Assembly (NCBI RefSeq): GCF_048020265.1
Contig: NZ_CP171843.1
Location: 1,426,001 to 1,490,000 of the forward strand
From: Limnohabitans_A sp048020265
GTDB lineage: Bacteria > Pseudomonadota > Gammaproteobacteria > Burkholderiales > Burkholderiaceae_C
DNA: 64,000 nt
Direction of reading: 5' to 3'
Part shown: piece after piece, positions 25,128 through 31,949 of the stretch
Layout: each line of letters opens with the position of its first letter
Numbering within the stretch: position 1 is the stretch's first letter
The notes under the pieces: model-generated
What the model was told of the DNA's origin: nothing
What the model saw: only the letters and a program-made list of their open reading frames with translations
Database searches by the model: none
Made by a program: the position numbers and the translations under genes

Positions 25128-25291
25128 TTACAGTGCCTCAGCAGCCTCAGAAATTTGAAGTTTAATTACAGTTGCAAATGCACTTGCAGCCACCACTCTG
25201 CCGCACACCATCAAGGCAAGGGTGCGCATGCGGTTGGCCTTGGATGAGCTGCACTCGACCTGGTACTCGTCAAAGAAATCGCCGAAGGTAC
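25128..25291 (-). pseudogene. 5'-truncated reading frame cut by IS-A
   Basis: An open frame (…FGDFFDEYQVECSSSKANRMRT and a hydrophobic stretch LALMVCGRVVAASAFATVI, ending EAAEAL) stops at 25128, 14 bp before the ATPase gene on the same strand, and runs into the IS-A end at 25292 with no start codon of its own. I read it as the 3' remnant of a gene that preceded, and may have worked with, the ATPase. The family is not recognised. Confidence 0.4.
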
Positions 25292-25563
25292 TGAATCGCC
25301 CCGGGTTTTGAGGAGGCTCCACACTTTGAGAAGATGGAGCCATGAGCAAGAAATCAAACCGTTTTTCACCCGAGGTGCGCGAGCGCGCTGTTCGAATGGT
25401 GCTCGAACACCGAGGCGAGTACCCATCGCTTTGGGCCACCATTGAGTCCATTGCCCCCAAGATCGGGTGTGTGCCGCAAACCCTCAACGACTGGGTTCGC
25501 CAGCACGAGGTTGACGAAGGCATGCGCGATGGCGTCAGCTCTGATGAGCGCGCCCGCATCAAA

Positions 25564-25566
25564 GAC
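25564..25566. repeat. IS-B target-site duplication, left copy
   Basis: The bases gac precede IS-B and recur at 26798-26800 just after it; removing one copy restores the orfA reading frame (Ile-Lys-Asp-Leu-Glu-Arg). Confidence 0.85.
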
Positions 25567-25595
25567 TGGCATTCCCCCAAACCTATAGACACTTT

Positions 25596-26459
25596 TCATA
25601 GCGCAGTTTGACGCTGACGCTCGAACTCATGAGGGCTGAGTTGATCGAGATGCTTGTGGCGTCGAACTCGATTGTAGAAACCCTCGATGTAATCGAAGAT
25701 TTCTGACTTGGCTTCAGCCCTGGTTTGGTAAATCCGCTTTTTGATCTGTTCACTCTTCAAACTGCTGAAGAACGATTCAGCCACCGCGTTATCCCAACAG
25801 TTGCCCCTACGGCTCATACTGGGGCTCAATCGGTTGTCTTTGCACCAGCGATTGAATTCGTCACTGCCAAATTGACTGCCTTGATCCGAATGAATGATCA
25901 CCGAGTCCTTTGGCTTTCTGCGCCACACCGCCATCGTCAAAGCGTCCAGCACCAAGCTCGTTTGCATGCGCGATCCCATGCTCCAGCCAACGACTGCACG
26001 CGAGTGCAAGTCCAGCACAGCCGCCAAATACAACCAGCCCTCATGCGTGCGGATGTAGGTGATGTCCGTGACCCACGCATGGTCTGGCTCGTCATGCTGG
26101 AATTGCCGTTCCAGTTGATTGGGCGCCACTTGGGCAGGCTTACCCACCTTGTACCTGGGCCGCTTGTAACCCCGCACCGATTTGATCTGGGCTGCACGCA
26201 TTAACCGCGCAACACGGTTTTCGCTACACGCCACGCCCGCTTCCTTGAGGTCACAGAAGATGCGGGGGCTGCCATAGATGCCCATGCTTTGCTCATAAAA
26301 CTCCCGAATCTGCGTGGTCAACTTTTCATTGGCTTTAGCCCGCGCTGACAATGGCTCACGCAGCCAGGCGTAATAGCCGCTGCGGTGCACTTTCAGGACG
26401 CGACACATGCTGGTGAGACGAAACTGGCGATGGTGTGCCTGCATGAACGCGTACTTCAC
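25596..26459 (-). CDS. IS-B OrfB, IS3-family DDE transposase
   Basis: A 287-residue catalytic subunit. It has an HTH_21-like start (MQAHHRQFRLTSMCRVLKVHRSGYYAWL) and an rve integrase core with the three acidic residues in WVTDITYI, IIHSDQGSQF and DNAVAESFFSSLK. The GTG at 26457-26459 overlaps the orfA stop. It is probably made mainly as an OrfAB fusion by -1 frameshift at A AAA AAG (minus strand, 26489-26495). Confidence 0.92.
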   Translation of the reverse strand: MKYAFMQAHHRQFRLTSMCRVLKVHRSGYYAWLREPLSARAKANEKLTTQIREFYEQSMGIYGSPRIFCDLKEAGVACSENRVARLMRAAQIKSVRGYKRPRYKVGKPAQVAPNQLERQFQHDEPDHAWVTDITYIRTHEGWLYLAAVLDLHSRAVVGWSMGSRMQTSLVLDALTMAVWRRKPKDSVIIHSDQGSQFGSDEFNRWCKDNRLSPSMSRRGNCWDNAVAESFFSSLKSEQIKKRIYQTRAEAKSEIFDYIEGFYNRVRRHKHLDQLSPHEFERQRQTAL

Positions 26460-26743
26460 CCGGACTGCTTGGCAAAGTACGCTGCGGCCTTTTTTAGGAT
26501 GTCGCGCTCCTCTATGGTTCGCCTGAGTTCAGCTTTGATCTTGACCATCTCGGCTTGCAGCGCCTTGAGGTCACCTGACTGGGGTGCGTCTGACTTTTTG
26601 AACTTGTTGACCCAGCTGTACAGAACCCCCTCGGGAATTCCAAGCCGCTTGGCCACATCGACGACTGGGTGCCCTTTATCGATGACTTGTTTGACCGCCT
26701 CGGACTTGAACTCGGCGGCATATTTCGTTCGTTGCATTTGCAT
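26456..26743 (-). CDS. IS-B OrfA, IS3-family transposase HTH subunit
   Basis: A 95-residue protein with a transposase_8-type helix-turn-helix (FKSEAVKQVIDKGHPVVDVAKRLGIPEGVLYSWVNKFKK) and a coiled-coil end (LKALQAEMVKIKAELRRTIEERDILKKAAAYF). The canonical IS3 slippery heptamer A AAA AAG lies in the DILKKA region (26489-26495), allowing OrfAB fusion. Confidence 0.92.
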   Translation of the reverse strand: MQMQRTKYAAEFKSEAVKQVIDKGHPVVDVAKRLGIPEGVLYSWVNKFKKSDAPQSGDLKALQAEMVKIKAELRRTIEERDILKKAAAYFAKQSG

Positions 26744-26797
26744 GGCTCCTCTTCAGTTTTGACATCATTATTTGTCTACTGATTTGGGGGAATGCCA

Positions 26798-26800
26798 GAC
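26798..26800. repeat. IS-B target-site duplication, right copy
   Basis: Second gac copy, directly after the IS-B terminal repeat; pairs with 25564-25566. Confidence 0.85.
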
Positions 26801-26955
26801 CTCGAACGCGAAGTCAAGGAACTGCGCAAAGCCAACGAAATCCTCAAACTGGCGAGCGCTTTTTTTGCCCAGGCGGAGCTCGACCGCCGACTCAAGTCTT
26901 AAGGGACTTTGTTGATCAAAACCGTCACGCCTACGGGGTCGAGCCGATTTGCAAC

Positions 26956-27813
26956 GTGCTGCAAATCGCCCCTTCTGGCTACAGGTGCCATGCTGCCCGC
27001 CAACGCAAGCCCGAGCTGCTTTGCGCCCGGACCAAACGCGATGAAGCCCTGATCCCGCAAATCCAAGCCGTCTGGCAGGCCAATATGCAGGTCTACGGCG
27101 CAGACAAGGTCTGGCACCAGATGAATCGTGAAGGAACCAAGGTGGCGCGCTGCACGGTCGAGCGGCTCATGAAGCGCATGGGATTGCACGGCGTTCGCCG
27201 GGGCAAGGTCGTGCAAACCACCGTCTCGGACAAAGCCGCGCCATGCCCGCTGGACCGGGTCAATCGCCAGTTCAAAGCAGAGCGTCCAAACCAACTGTGG
27301 GTGTCGGACTTCACCTATGTCAGCACCTGGCAGGGCTGGCAATACGTGGCCTTTGTGATCGACGTGTTTGCACGGCGCATCGTGGGCTGGCGGGTGAGCA
27401 GTTCGATGCGTACTGACTTTGTGTTGGATGCCCTGGAGCAAGCCTTGTTCGACAGACAACCTGAACGCTCAGATGCATTGATACATCACTCGGACAGGGG
27501 GTCTCAATATGTTTCCATTCTCTACACCGAACGCCTGGCCCAAGCTGGGATAGAGCCATCGGTGGGCAGCCGTGGCGACAGCTACGACAACGCGCTGGCC
27601 GAGACGATCAATGGGCTGTACAAGGCCGAATTGATACACCGCCGTGCACCCTGGAAAACCAAGGAGGCACTGGAACTGGCAACCCTGGAATGGGTGGCTT
27701 GGTTCAACCACCACCGACTGCTGAGCTCGATTGGGTATATTCCACCGGCTGAAGCTGAGGTGAACTACTACCGGCAGCTAGCCGGGAAGCACGAGACCGA
27801 GGTCTCAACTTAA
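26956..27813 (+). CDS. IS-A OrfB, IS3-family DDE transposase
   Basis: A 285-residue frame from a GTG; the same frame is open further upstream to the T7 run at 26860-26866 (…DFVDQNRHAYGVEPICN), as expected if it is read as a -1 frameshift product of orfA. The rve core is complete: Asp in LWVSDFTYV, Asp in LIHHSDRGSQY, Glu in DNALAETINGLYKAELI. Because orfA is split by IS-B, the OrfAB transposase cannot be made; OrfB alone would not be expected to transpose the element. Confidence 0.88.
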   Translation: MLQIAPSGYRCHAARQRKPELLCARTKRDEALIPQIQAVWQANMQVYGADKVWHQMNREGTKVARCTVERLMKRMGLHGVRRGKVVQTTVSDKAAPCPLDRVNRQFKAERPNQLWVSDFTYVSTWQGWQYVAFVIDVFARRIVGWRVSSSMRTDFVLDALEQALFDRQPERSDALIHHSDRGSQYVSILYTERLAQAGIEPSVGSRGDSYDNALAETINGLYKAELIHRRAPWKTKEALELATLEWVAWFNHHRLLSSIGYIPPAEAEVNYYRQLAGKHETEVST

Positions 27814-27847
27814 ACCAACTGGCCTCCACGAAACCCGGGGCGATTCA

Positions 27848-28073
27848 ATGCGAGGTCTCCGAAGCGTTCTCGAGTCAATTCATCTTGCAGAATTTTCAGC
27901 AAGTGCCCGCGGACGCTTGACCATAAAAGGCTACGACGCCGCACTGCAGGCAATGAGCCAATCCACATGAGGTACCGTGGGTCCTGCTCAGCGATTCTCG
28001 CAATGGTTCGGCCTTTGTATTTGCCGAAATCTATCACGAGGTTCAACGGGTTTTGACTGTTTGATGGGAGCAT
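27848..28073 (-). pseudogene. 3'-truncated small protein with ExoX-C/DUF3820-like motif
   Basis: From the ATG at 28071-28073, about 75 native residues precede the IS-A end (…LVIDFGKYKGRTIARIAEQDPRYLMWI…LQDELTRERFGD). The FGKYKGRTIAxIAxxDPxYLxWI pattern is that of the C-terminal module of exodeoxyribonuclease X and of DUF3820-type small proteins. The frame then continues 12 codons into the IS terminal repeat, so the native C-terminus is lost. Its remainder is not clearly found on the other side of the IS. Confidence 0.6.
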
Positions 28074-28103
28074 CTCTATTTGATGACGGTTAATTTGTCG
28101 GTA

Positions 28104-28412
28104 TCAGTTGATGAGGTCCAAAATAACCAGTTGATAAGAAATGTGTTTCTGACTTGATTGATGATCGGTAACGAATGATTCGGAACGAACTCGCCTTGCG
28201 ATGACCCGCACGGGGGGCTTGCGCCGACGGCTCTTCACCCAGTCGTGGATCGTTTGAAAGCAGGGGCCCAGTTCTGCAGAGATCGCCTTCAACATCATGC
28301 CTTGGTCGTACAGGTGCCGGGCCTGCGCGACCAGATCGTCGGGATACTTGCACGCGTGGTTGTCCTCCACTATCGGCAGCCCTGCTAGGTTGCATTTGAC
28401 GAGCTTGATCAT
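28104..28412 (-). CDS. small HTH protein of the island
   Basis: A 102-residue protein from the ATG at 28410-28412 (MIKLVKCNLAGLPIVEDNHACKYPDD). The middle (DDLVAQARHLYDQGMMLKAISAELGPCFQTIHDWVKSRRR) reads as a helix-turn-helix of the kind found in small phage and island regulators or transposase-like HTH units. It is basic after the HTH. It lies downstream of the replication gene, past a repeat-rich gap. A longer in-frame start at 28538 is possible but crosses low-quality sequence. The function may be regulatory. Confidence 0.55.
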   Translation of the reverse strand: MIKLVKCNLAGLPIVEDNHACKYPDDLVAQARHLYDQGMMLKAISAELGPCFQTIHDWVKSRRRKPPVRVIARRVRSESFVTDHQSSQKHISYQLVILDLIN

Positions 28413-28666
28413 TTCCGCGCCCCACGCGCACTCGGCGCATTGGCTGGGCTCAACACGTCGAATCCCCCTGCACCAGCAGCGTGAAAAGCTCCAAGCACAA
28501 CCCCCGCCTTTTTCCCCAACCTCAATGCACATTGCCAACAGCGGTCACCCAGGGGGACAAGGACAAGTCCTAAGGAACTTGTCCCTGTCCGTCCCCCTTC
28601 TGGCAGGGACACGGCGGGACATGTCCCCCTCGTGTCCCCCTTGTCCCCCCGCTGCTGTTAGCACAT
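28413..28666. repeat. repeat-rich gap behind the replication gene
   Basis: No gene seen. At 28551-28597 an imperfect inverted repeat pairs acaagt (28563-28568) with acttgt (28577-28582), extending to gggggac and gtccccc. A perfect palindrome gggacatgtccc is at 28616-28627, and tgtccccc recurs at 28622, 28634 and 28642. Clustered repeats beside a primase/helicase gene suggest an origin of replication, or a terminator array. Confidence 0.45.
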
Positions 28667-30787
28667 TCATGCTGCACCTCGCATCCAGCACATGTCCTTC
28701 CAAACCTTGACCAAGCCAATCTCCACCAGCTTTTGACGGGCCCGCTTGAACGCTTTCTTCTTGGCCTCGCCGTCGCCATCTGAAATGCCCATGTCGTAGG
28801 TCATAGCGCGCCAAGCATCCAGGTTGACGGCGGCTTCGGGTGGTAGGCAGTTAAGCGCGGCGCCCGCCTCTGCGCCGAAGGCCTTTGATACGAACTCGCT
28901 TGTCTTGAGATCGGACAAGGCGGCGTCGAGGGCCTTGTGCGCGATTGCCTGCGCCCCGGTCAGCGGCTTGACCCGTGCCGGGCGATTCACTGCGTCGGTG
29001 TGTGTCTGCACGGCCAGGACAGTGATCACTGGCTCGCCGAAGTTGTCCTGCATGCCAGGCAACTCGAACCGCTCCAGCGCAAACCACATCGGCTCGAAGC
29101 CAGGTCCACGAAACTTGGTGCGGTGGAAGAACTGGACCTGCCCGTGTTCCTGCCAGGCGCACAGTTCGCCGTCGATTGATCCTGAGAATGCGCCGCCGCC
29201 GCGTGGCTGCAGGTTGTCGCGTGTTGCCTCCTTGGTGGGGTGCATCAGCGCTACCGTGGCCGGGTTGCCCAGCGGTACCATCAAGTCGCGCATGGCCATG
29301 GCCAGCTTGTGCATCTCGCGGTTGTCGTTCTCCTCCTCCGCTGACGAGTGCGCCGGGCCGGTGTCGATCACCACCATGCCGAAGGTGCCGAACTTGGCCG
29401 CGTCCTTAAGGAAGCGTTTGAGCTGGATCGGGTCATCGAGCGAGAACGGTCGGCGCGTGAAGTAGATCTGGCCGTCCAGCTCGCTGGGGCTGATGTCGAA
29501 CTTCAGCGCCGCAGCCCTGGCGCGCAGCTTCACGTCCTCGGGGTTCTCGCCGCACAAGTACAAGACACGCTGCCTGTCGACCGCGTGACCGCCAAGCTCA
29601 CGGCCAACGGCAACGTGCATGGCAACCGAGAGCATAAGGGCGGTCTTGCCGTGGCCCCATTTGGCCGTGAGTGCGTACAGGCACCCGGTCTGCAGGACGC
29701 GGTGCCAGACGTAGCGCGGTGGCTCCATGGCGCTGCAGAAGTCAGCGAACGACAGGACGTTGGTGCCGAGCGCGGCGGCCTCTGTTTCCACCAGCGCAGC
29801 ACTTGCCAGAGCGCGCCAGCCCCGGGCAGTGCCGAAAACACCAATGCGTCGGTCAGCATCATCGGCCCAAGAAAACACTGATGTGTAGGTGATGTCGCGG
29901 CTGTTTTCGCGGTCCCACTTGGTCGCGTCGTCCTCCTTCTCGCACCACTTCGCACTGTGCTTCTGGCACCAGGTCTCTGTCATGGCCCGGGCCTGCGATT
30001 CGTGCTCTGTGCCTTTGAGTGACGCCATCGCGAGGAAGGTCTCATTCCAGGCGCCCCGCTCTTCGGCCCGATCCTTGATTGCCTCCAGCGCAAAGTACAG
30101 TTCGTGCAGCGTGAGGTCGGTGACCTTGTTGATGGTGATGGTGCGCTCAAAGTCGCGGTCTTCCTCAAGCACCTGGTGATCAGCAACGGCGGGCTTCTTC
30201 GATTCAACAGCGCCAGGCTTGCCGACCGGGGACCAGTCGATGCTGCCGACCACCTTGGAGTCGATCGGCAGCCCGACCACTTGCTCGAAGTTGTAGTCGA
30301 CGCCCTCGACCTTGCCGTAAAAATAGCAACGCGTCTGTTCCCAGCTCTCTGGGGCGAGGATGCCGCCCAGCGCGCCGTTCAGGGCATCGAGGTGGTCGAT
30401 GTACTCGCTTGTGGACAATGGGGCTGTGAGCTGCGCCACGACGCGCCAGCGCGGTGCCTCGGGCCGGTGTCGTCGGGTTGTGTACACCATGGCCGAGATC
30501 CCGGTCTCCGACAGCATGGCGACAGCTTCTGCGACAGAAACCTGACCGCCGTCGTAGTCGCCTACCACTGCCGTCATGTTGATCGGCTGCGTCCCCTTGG
30601 CCCGCGAGTTATTGGGCAACTCTGAGAACTTGATCAGCGGCAGACTGTCGATGTCGGCCGCTTCGTTGGGGCTGCTCAGTACGTCGCCGAGCTTGGCCCA
30701 GCTGATGTCGCGCCGGATGCCAGAATTATCTTTCGTACCCTTGAAACGCGTGATCGTCAGCGTGGGCGTCTTCAGCTTGCCGCTCAT
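28667..30787 (-). CDS. PrimPol/RepA-like replication protein (AAA_25 helicase)
   Basis: A 706-residue two-part protein. The N-terminal part (about 1-180) has a GDYDGG motif (D77, D79) and a PRWRVVAQL segment as in archaeo-eukaryotic-type primase-polymerase folds. The C-terminal part (about 345-600) is a RecA/DnaB-like RepA ATPase (AAA_25): Walker A AKWGHGKT (375-382), Walker B MVVIDT (471-476) and ALMHPTK. A basic tail follows. Such fusions start replication in satellites and plasmids, so it is probably the island's own replication protein. The ATG at 30785-30787 overlaps the upstream stop by 4 bp. Confidence 0.8.
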   Translation of the reverse strand: MSGKLKTPTLTITRFKGTKDNSGIRRDISWAKLGDVLSSPNEAADIDSLPLIKFSELPNNSRAKGTQPINMTAVVGDYDGGQVSVAEAVAMLSETGISAMVYTTRRHRPEAPRWRVVAQLTAPLSTSEYIDHLDALNGALGGILAPESWEQTRCYFYGKVEGVDYNFEQVVGLPIDSKVVGSIDWSPVGKPGAVESKKPAVADHQVLEEDRDFERTITINKVTDLTLHELYFALEAIKDRAEERGAWNETFLAMASLKGTEHESQARAMTETWCQKHSAKWCEKEDDATKWDRENSRDITYTSVFSWADDADRRIGVFGTARGWRALASAALVETEAAALGTNVLSFADFCSAMEPPRYVWHRVLQTGCLYALTAKWGHGKTALMLSVAMHVAVGRELGGHAVDRQRVLYLCGENPEDVKLRARAAALKFDISPSELDGQIYFTRRPFSLDDPIQLKRFLKDAAKFGTFGMVVIDTGPAHSSAEEENDNREMHKLAMAMRDLMVPLGNPATVALMHPTKEATRDNLQPRGGGAFSGSIDGELCAWQEHGQVQFFHRTKFRGPGFEPMWFALERFELPGMQDNFGEPVITVLAVQTHTDAVNRPARVKPLTGAQAIAHKALDAALSDLKTSEFVSKAFGAEAGAALNCLPPEAAVNLDAWRAMTYDMGISDGDGEAKKKAFKRARQKLVEIGLVKVWKDMCWMRGAA

Positions 30788-30975
30788 GGCTGTACCGCCT
30801 CAGTCGAAAACATTTCGATCAACTGCGCCGGTTGCATCTCGCGCACCAGCCCAAAACGCTCCAGGCAATAGACCACCGTGCCGTCCACCGAGTCGCTGCG
30901 CACGATCCTGTAGCCCTGCAGCGCCGCCGCTGCACGCAGCGTGGCGAAGTCCTTGCTGGTTATGGCGGCGCTCAT
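30784..30975 (-). CDS. 63-residue island protein of unknown function
   Basis: Starts at 30973-30975 (MSAAITSKDFATLRAAAALQGYRIVRSD), with ATGA overlaps to both the upstream and the downstream genes. It is small, soluble and has no recognised domain; the C-terminus REMQPAQLIEMFSTE looks helical. Its place between the AlpA-like and replication genes is conserved-looking operon structure and supports it as real. Function unknown. Confidence 0.6.
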   Translation of the reverse strand: MSAAITSKDFATLRAAAALQGYRIVRSDSVDGTVVYCLERFGLVREMQPAQLIEMFSTEAVQP

Positions 30976-31196
30976 TGCACAGCCCCAGATGCATGCGCCA
31001 CCAGCGGCGCGCCCTGGGTGGCGTACAGCACGTCGTGACAGGCGTTCAGCCGGTTCATGGCCATGCACACGGTGACGTGGAGGGTGAAGAGCTCGTGGGC
31101 CGGTAGCGCGTCGGCCACCAGCTTGTCGGCTACCAGGCTCAACAGTGCCTGGGTCTCTGTGAGCGCGGCGGCGATCTCGGCGTTGTCGGTGATCAT
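30972..31196 (-). CDS. 74-residue island protein of unknown function
   Basis: A small, mostly helical, acidic protein (MITDNAEIAAALTETQALLSLVADKLVADALP…MAMNRLNACHDVLYATQG). It is joined by ATGA overlaps to the AlpA-like gene upstream and the 63-residue gene downstream, so it is translated as part of the replication operon. No family recognised. Confidence 0.6.
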   Translation of the reverse strand: MITDNAEIAAALTETQALLSLVADKLVADALPAHELFTLHVTVCMAMNRLNACHDVLYATQGAPLVAHASGAVQ

Positions 31197-31468
31197 GCCC
31201 GCACTCCCATGCCGACCTTAGCCTTGCCGCGGCCAGGGAAGTTCTGGCGCAGCGTGTGGTCTGGACCCGCCACGCTGGGCAGCGCGGTCTGACGGCGGCT
31301 CTCTAACCACGCTTCAAGCTCGGCCTCGTCCCAGACCGCGCATCGCGGCGTAAGCATGAAATGTTTGGGGAAGTCGCCAGCCTTCTCGAGGTTGTAGGCC
31401 GTGGTCCGCGAGAGGCCGGTTTTGGCCAGCATTGCGGGGCGTCGGAGGGTGCGTCTGATGGTGGTCAT
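31193..31468 (-). CDS. AlpA-like DNA-binding regulator
   Basis: A 91-residue protein with a short helix-turn-helix of the AlpA/excisionase type (RRPAMLAKTGLSRTTAYNLEKAGDFPKHFMLTPRCAVWDEAELEAWLESRR). In P4-like islands AlpA activates integrase expression or assists excision. It heads a four-gene run with ATGA overlaps. A dyad at 31468-31495 covers its start and suggests autoregulation. Confidence 0.82.
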   Translation of the reverse strand: MTTIRRTLRRPAMLAKTGLSRTTAYNLEKAGDFPKHFMLTPRCAVWDEAELEAWLESRRQTALPSVAGPDHTLRQNFPGRGKAKVGMGVRA

Positions 31469-31495
31469 GTCGTTCTTGAAAGTGGTTGAACGACA
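31468..31495. promoter_or_regulatory. inverted repeat over the alpA start
   Basis: Arms tgtcgttc (31468-31475) and gaacgaca (31488-31495) with a 12-nt spacer. The right arm lies within gttgaacgac (31485-31494), which recurs once more near the integrase at 33509-33518. Candidate AlpA-binding site. Confidence 0.45.
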
Positions 31496-31538
31496 CGAAC
31501 TTTATGCACCGAGAACCGGCGCGTGAACCGAAGAAAGT

Positions 31539-31949
31539 CTAGATTTGCTTGAGCACCAATTTGCGGATCAGGTCAGTTGCCTGCTTGTCGTCCTCTGCGT
31601 AGACGCCGCGCAGCAGGCCTTGCACGCGGGCCAATTCGACCATCTGCCGCACGAGCTGGGCGCGTGTCTCCTCGGCAGCACCGCCCTCACTCAGCAGCGG
31701 GAAGTCCCATCTGGGATCGTCCACGAGCTCGCGCAAGGCTGCGTAGGCATCGGCCTTGCCACTGAGCCCAACGGCCGCCAGAACGCGGCCCGGGCGCTTG
31801 CCAGCGTCTGCCTCGTCGTCGGCATCAAGCAATTGCTTGGCAACCTGGCGCACCCATGCATGCAGGTCGACGGGGTCGACCCGATCGAGGTGCTCGAGGT
31901 CACCGGCAGCAATGCGCTGCCAAAGCGCGCGGGCTTCGGTACGGTTCAC
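31539..31949 (-). CDS. 136-residue island protein of unknown function
   Basis: GTG start at 31947-31949 overlapping the integrase stop by 4 bp, so translation is coupled to the integrase. It is soluble, helix-rich and acidic (MNRTEARALWQRIAAGDLEHLDRVDPVDLHAWVRQVAKQLLDADDE…). No domain recognised. The coupling hints at a role in integration or excision, but this is inference. Confidence 0.65.
   Translation of the reverse strand: MNRTEARALWQRIAAGDLEHLDRVDPVDLHAWVRQVAKQLLDADDEADAGKRPGRVLAAVGLSGKADAYAALRELVDDPRWDFPLLSEGGAAEETRAQLVRQMVELARVQGLLRGVYAEDDKQATDLIRKLVLKQI

Larger units (their letters stand above)
25567..26797 (-). mobile_element. IS-B, complete IS3-family element
   Basis: 1231 bp with terminal repeats tggcattcccccaaa at both ends (25567 rightward; 26797 leftward) and a 3-bp target duplication gac at 25564-25566 and 26798-26800. 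It encodes orfA and orfB on the minus strand and is inserted inside orfA of IS-A. Exact ends, direct repeats and full-length genes mean it is recent and probably active. Confidence 0.92.
25342..26902 (+). pseudogene. IS-A orfA, split by IS-B insertion
   Basis: The transposase HTH subunit of an IS3-family element. Codons 1-75 (25342-25566, MSKKSNRFSPEVRERAVRM…IKD) are followed, after the 1231-bp IS-B and a 3-bp target duplication, by codons 76-108 (26801-26902, LEREVKELRKANEILKLASA…LKS-stop). Joined, they give an intact 108-residue OrfA with the usual HTH and leucine-zipper-like end. The T7 run at 26860-26866 is a likely -1 slippery site into orfB. As it stands the gene is broken. Confidence 0.85.
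25292..27847 (+). mobile_element. IS-A, IS3-family element interrupted by IS-B
   Basis: Terminal inverted repeats begin tgaatcgccccgggttt at 25292 and at 27847 (reverse complement), with a few mismatches further in. Inside are an IS3-type orfA (split) and orfB. Removing IS-B and one copy of its target repeat leaves 1322 bp, a normal IS3-family size. The bases just outside the two ends do not form a target duplication, so this copy has probably taken part in a deletion or recombination. The long CCCCGGG terminus points to the IS51/IS3 side of the family, but I cannot name it. Confidence 0.85.

Noticed and set aside
25128..25592. A 154-codon minus-strand frame crossing the IS-A left end.
   Set aside because: The upstream half lies in IS-A, antisense to orfA; only the 25128-25291 part is kept, as a remnant.
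25287..27852. A target-site duplication around IS-A.
   Set aside because: The bases outside the two ends (ggtac and atgcg) do not match in any offset I tried.
28551..28650. CRISPR array.
   Set aside because: The repeats are short, overlapping and without unique spacers; no other array-like structure or cas gene is in the window.
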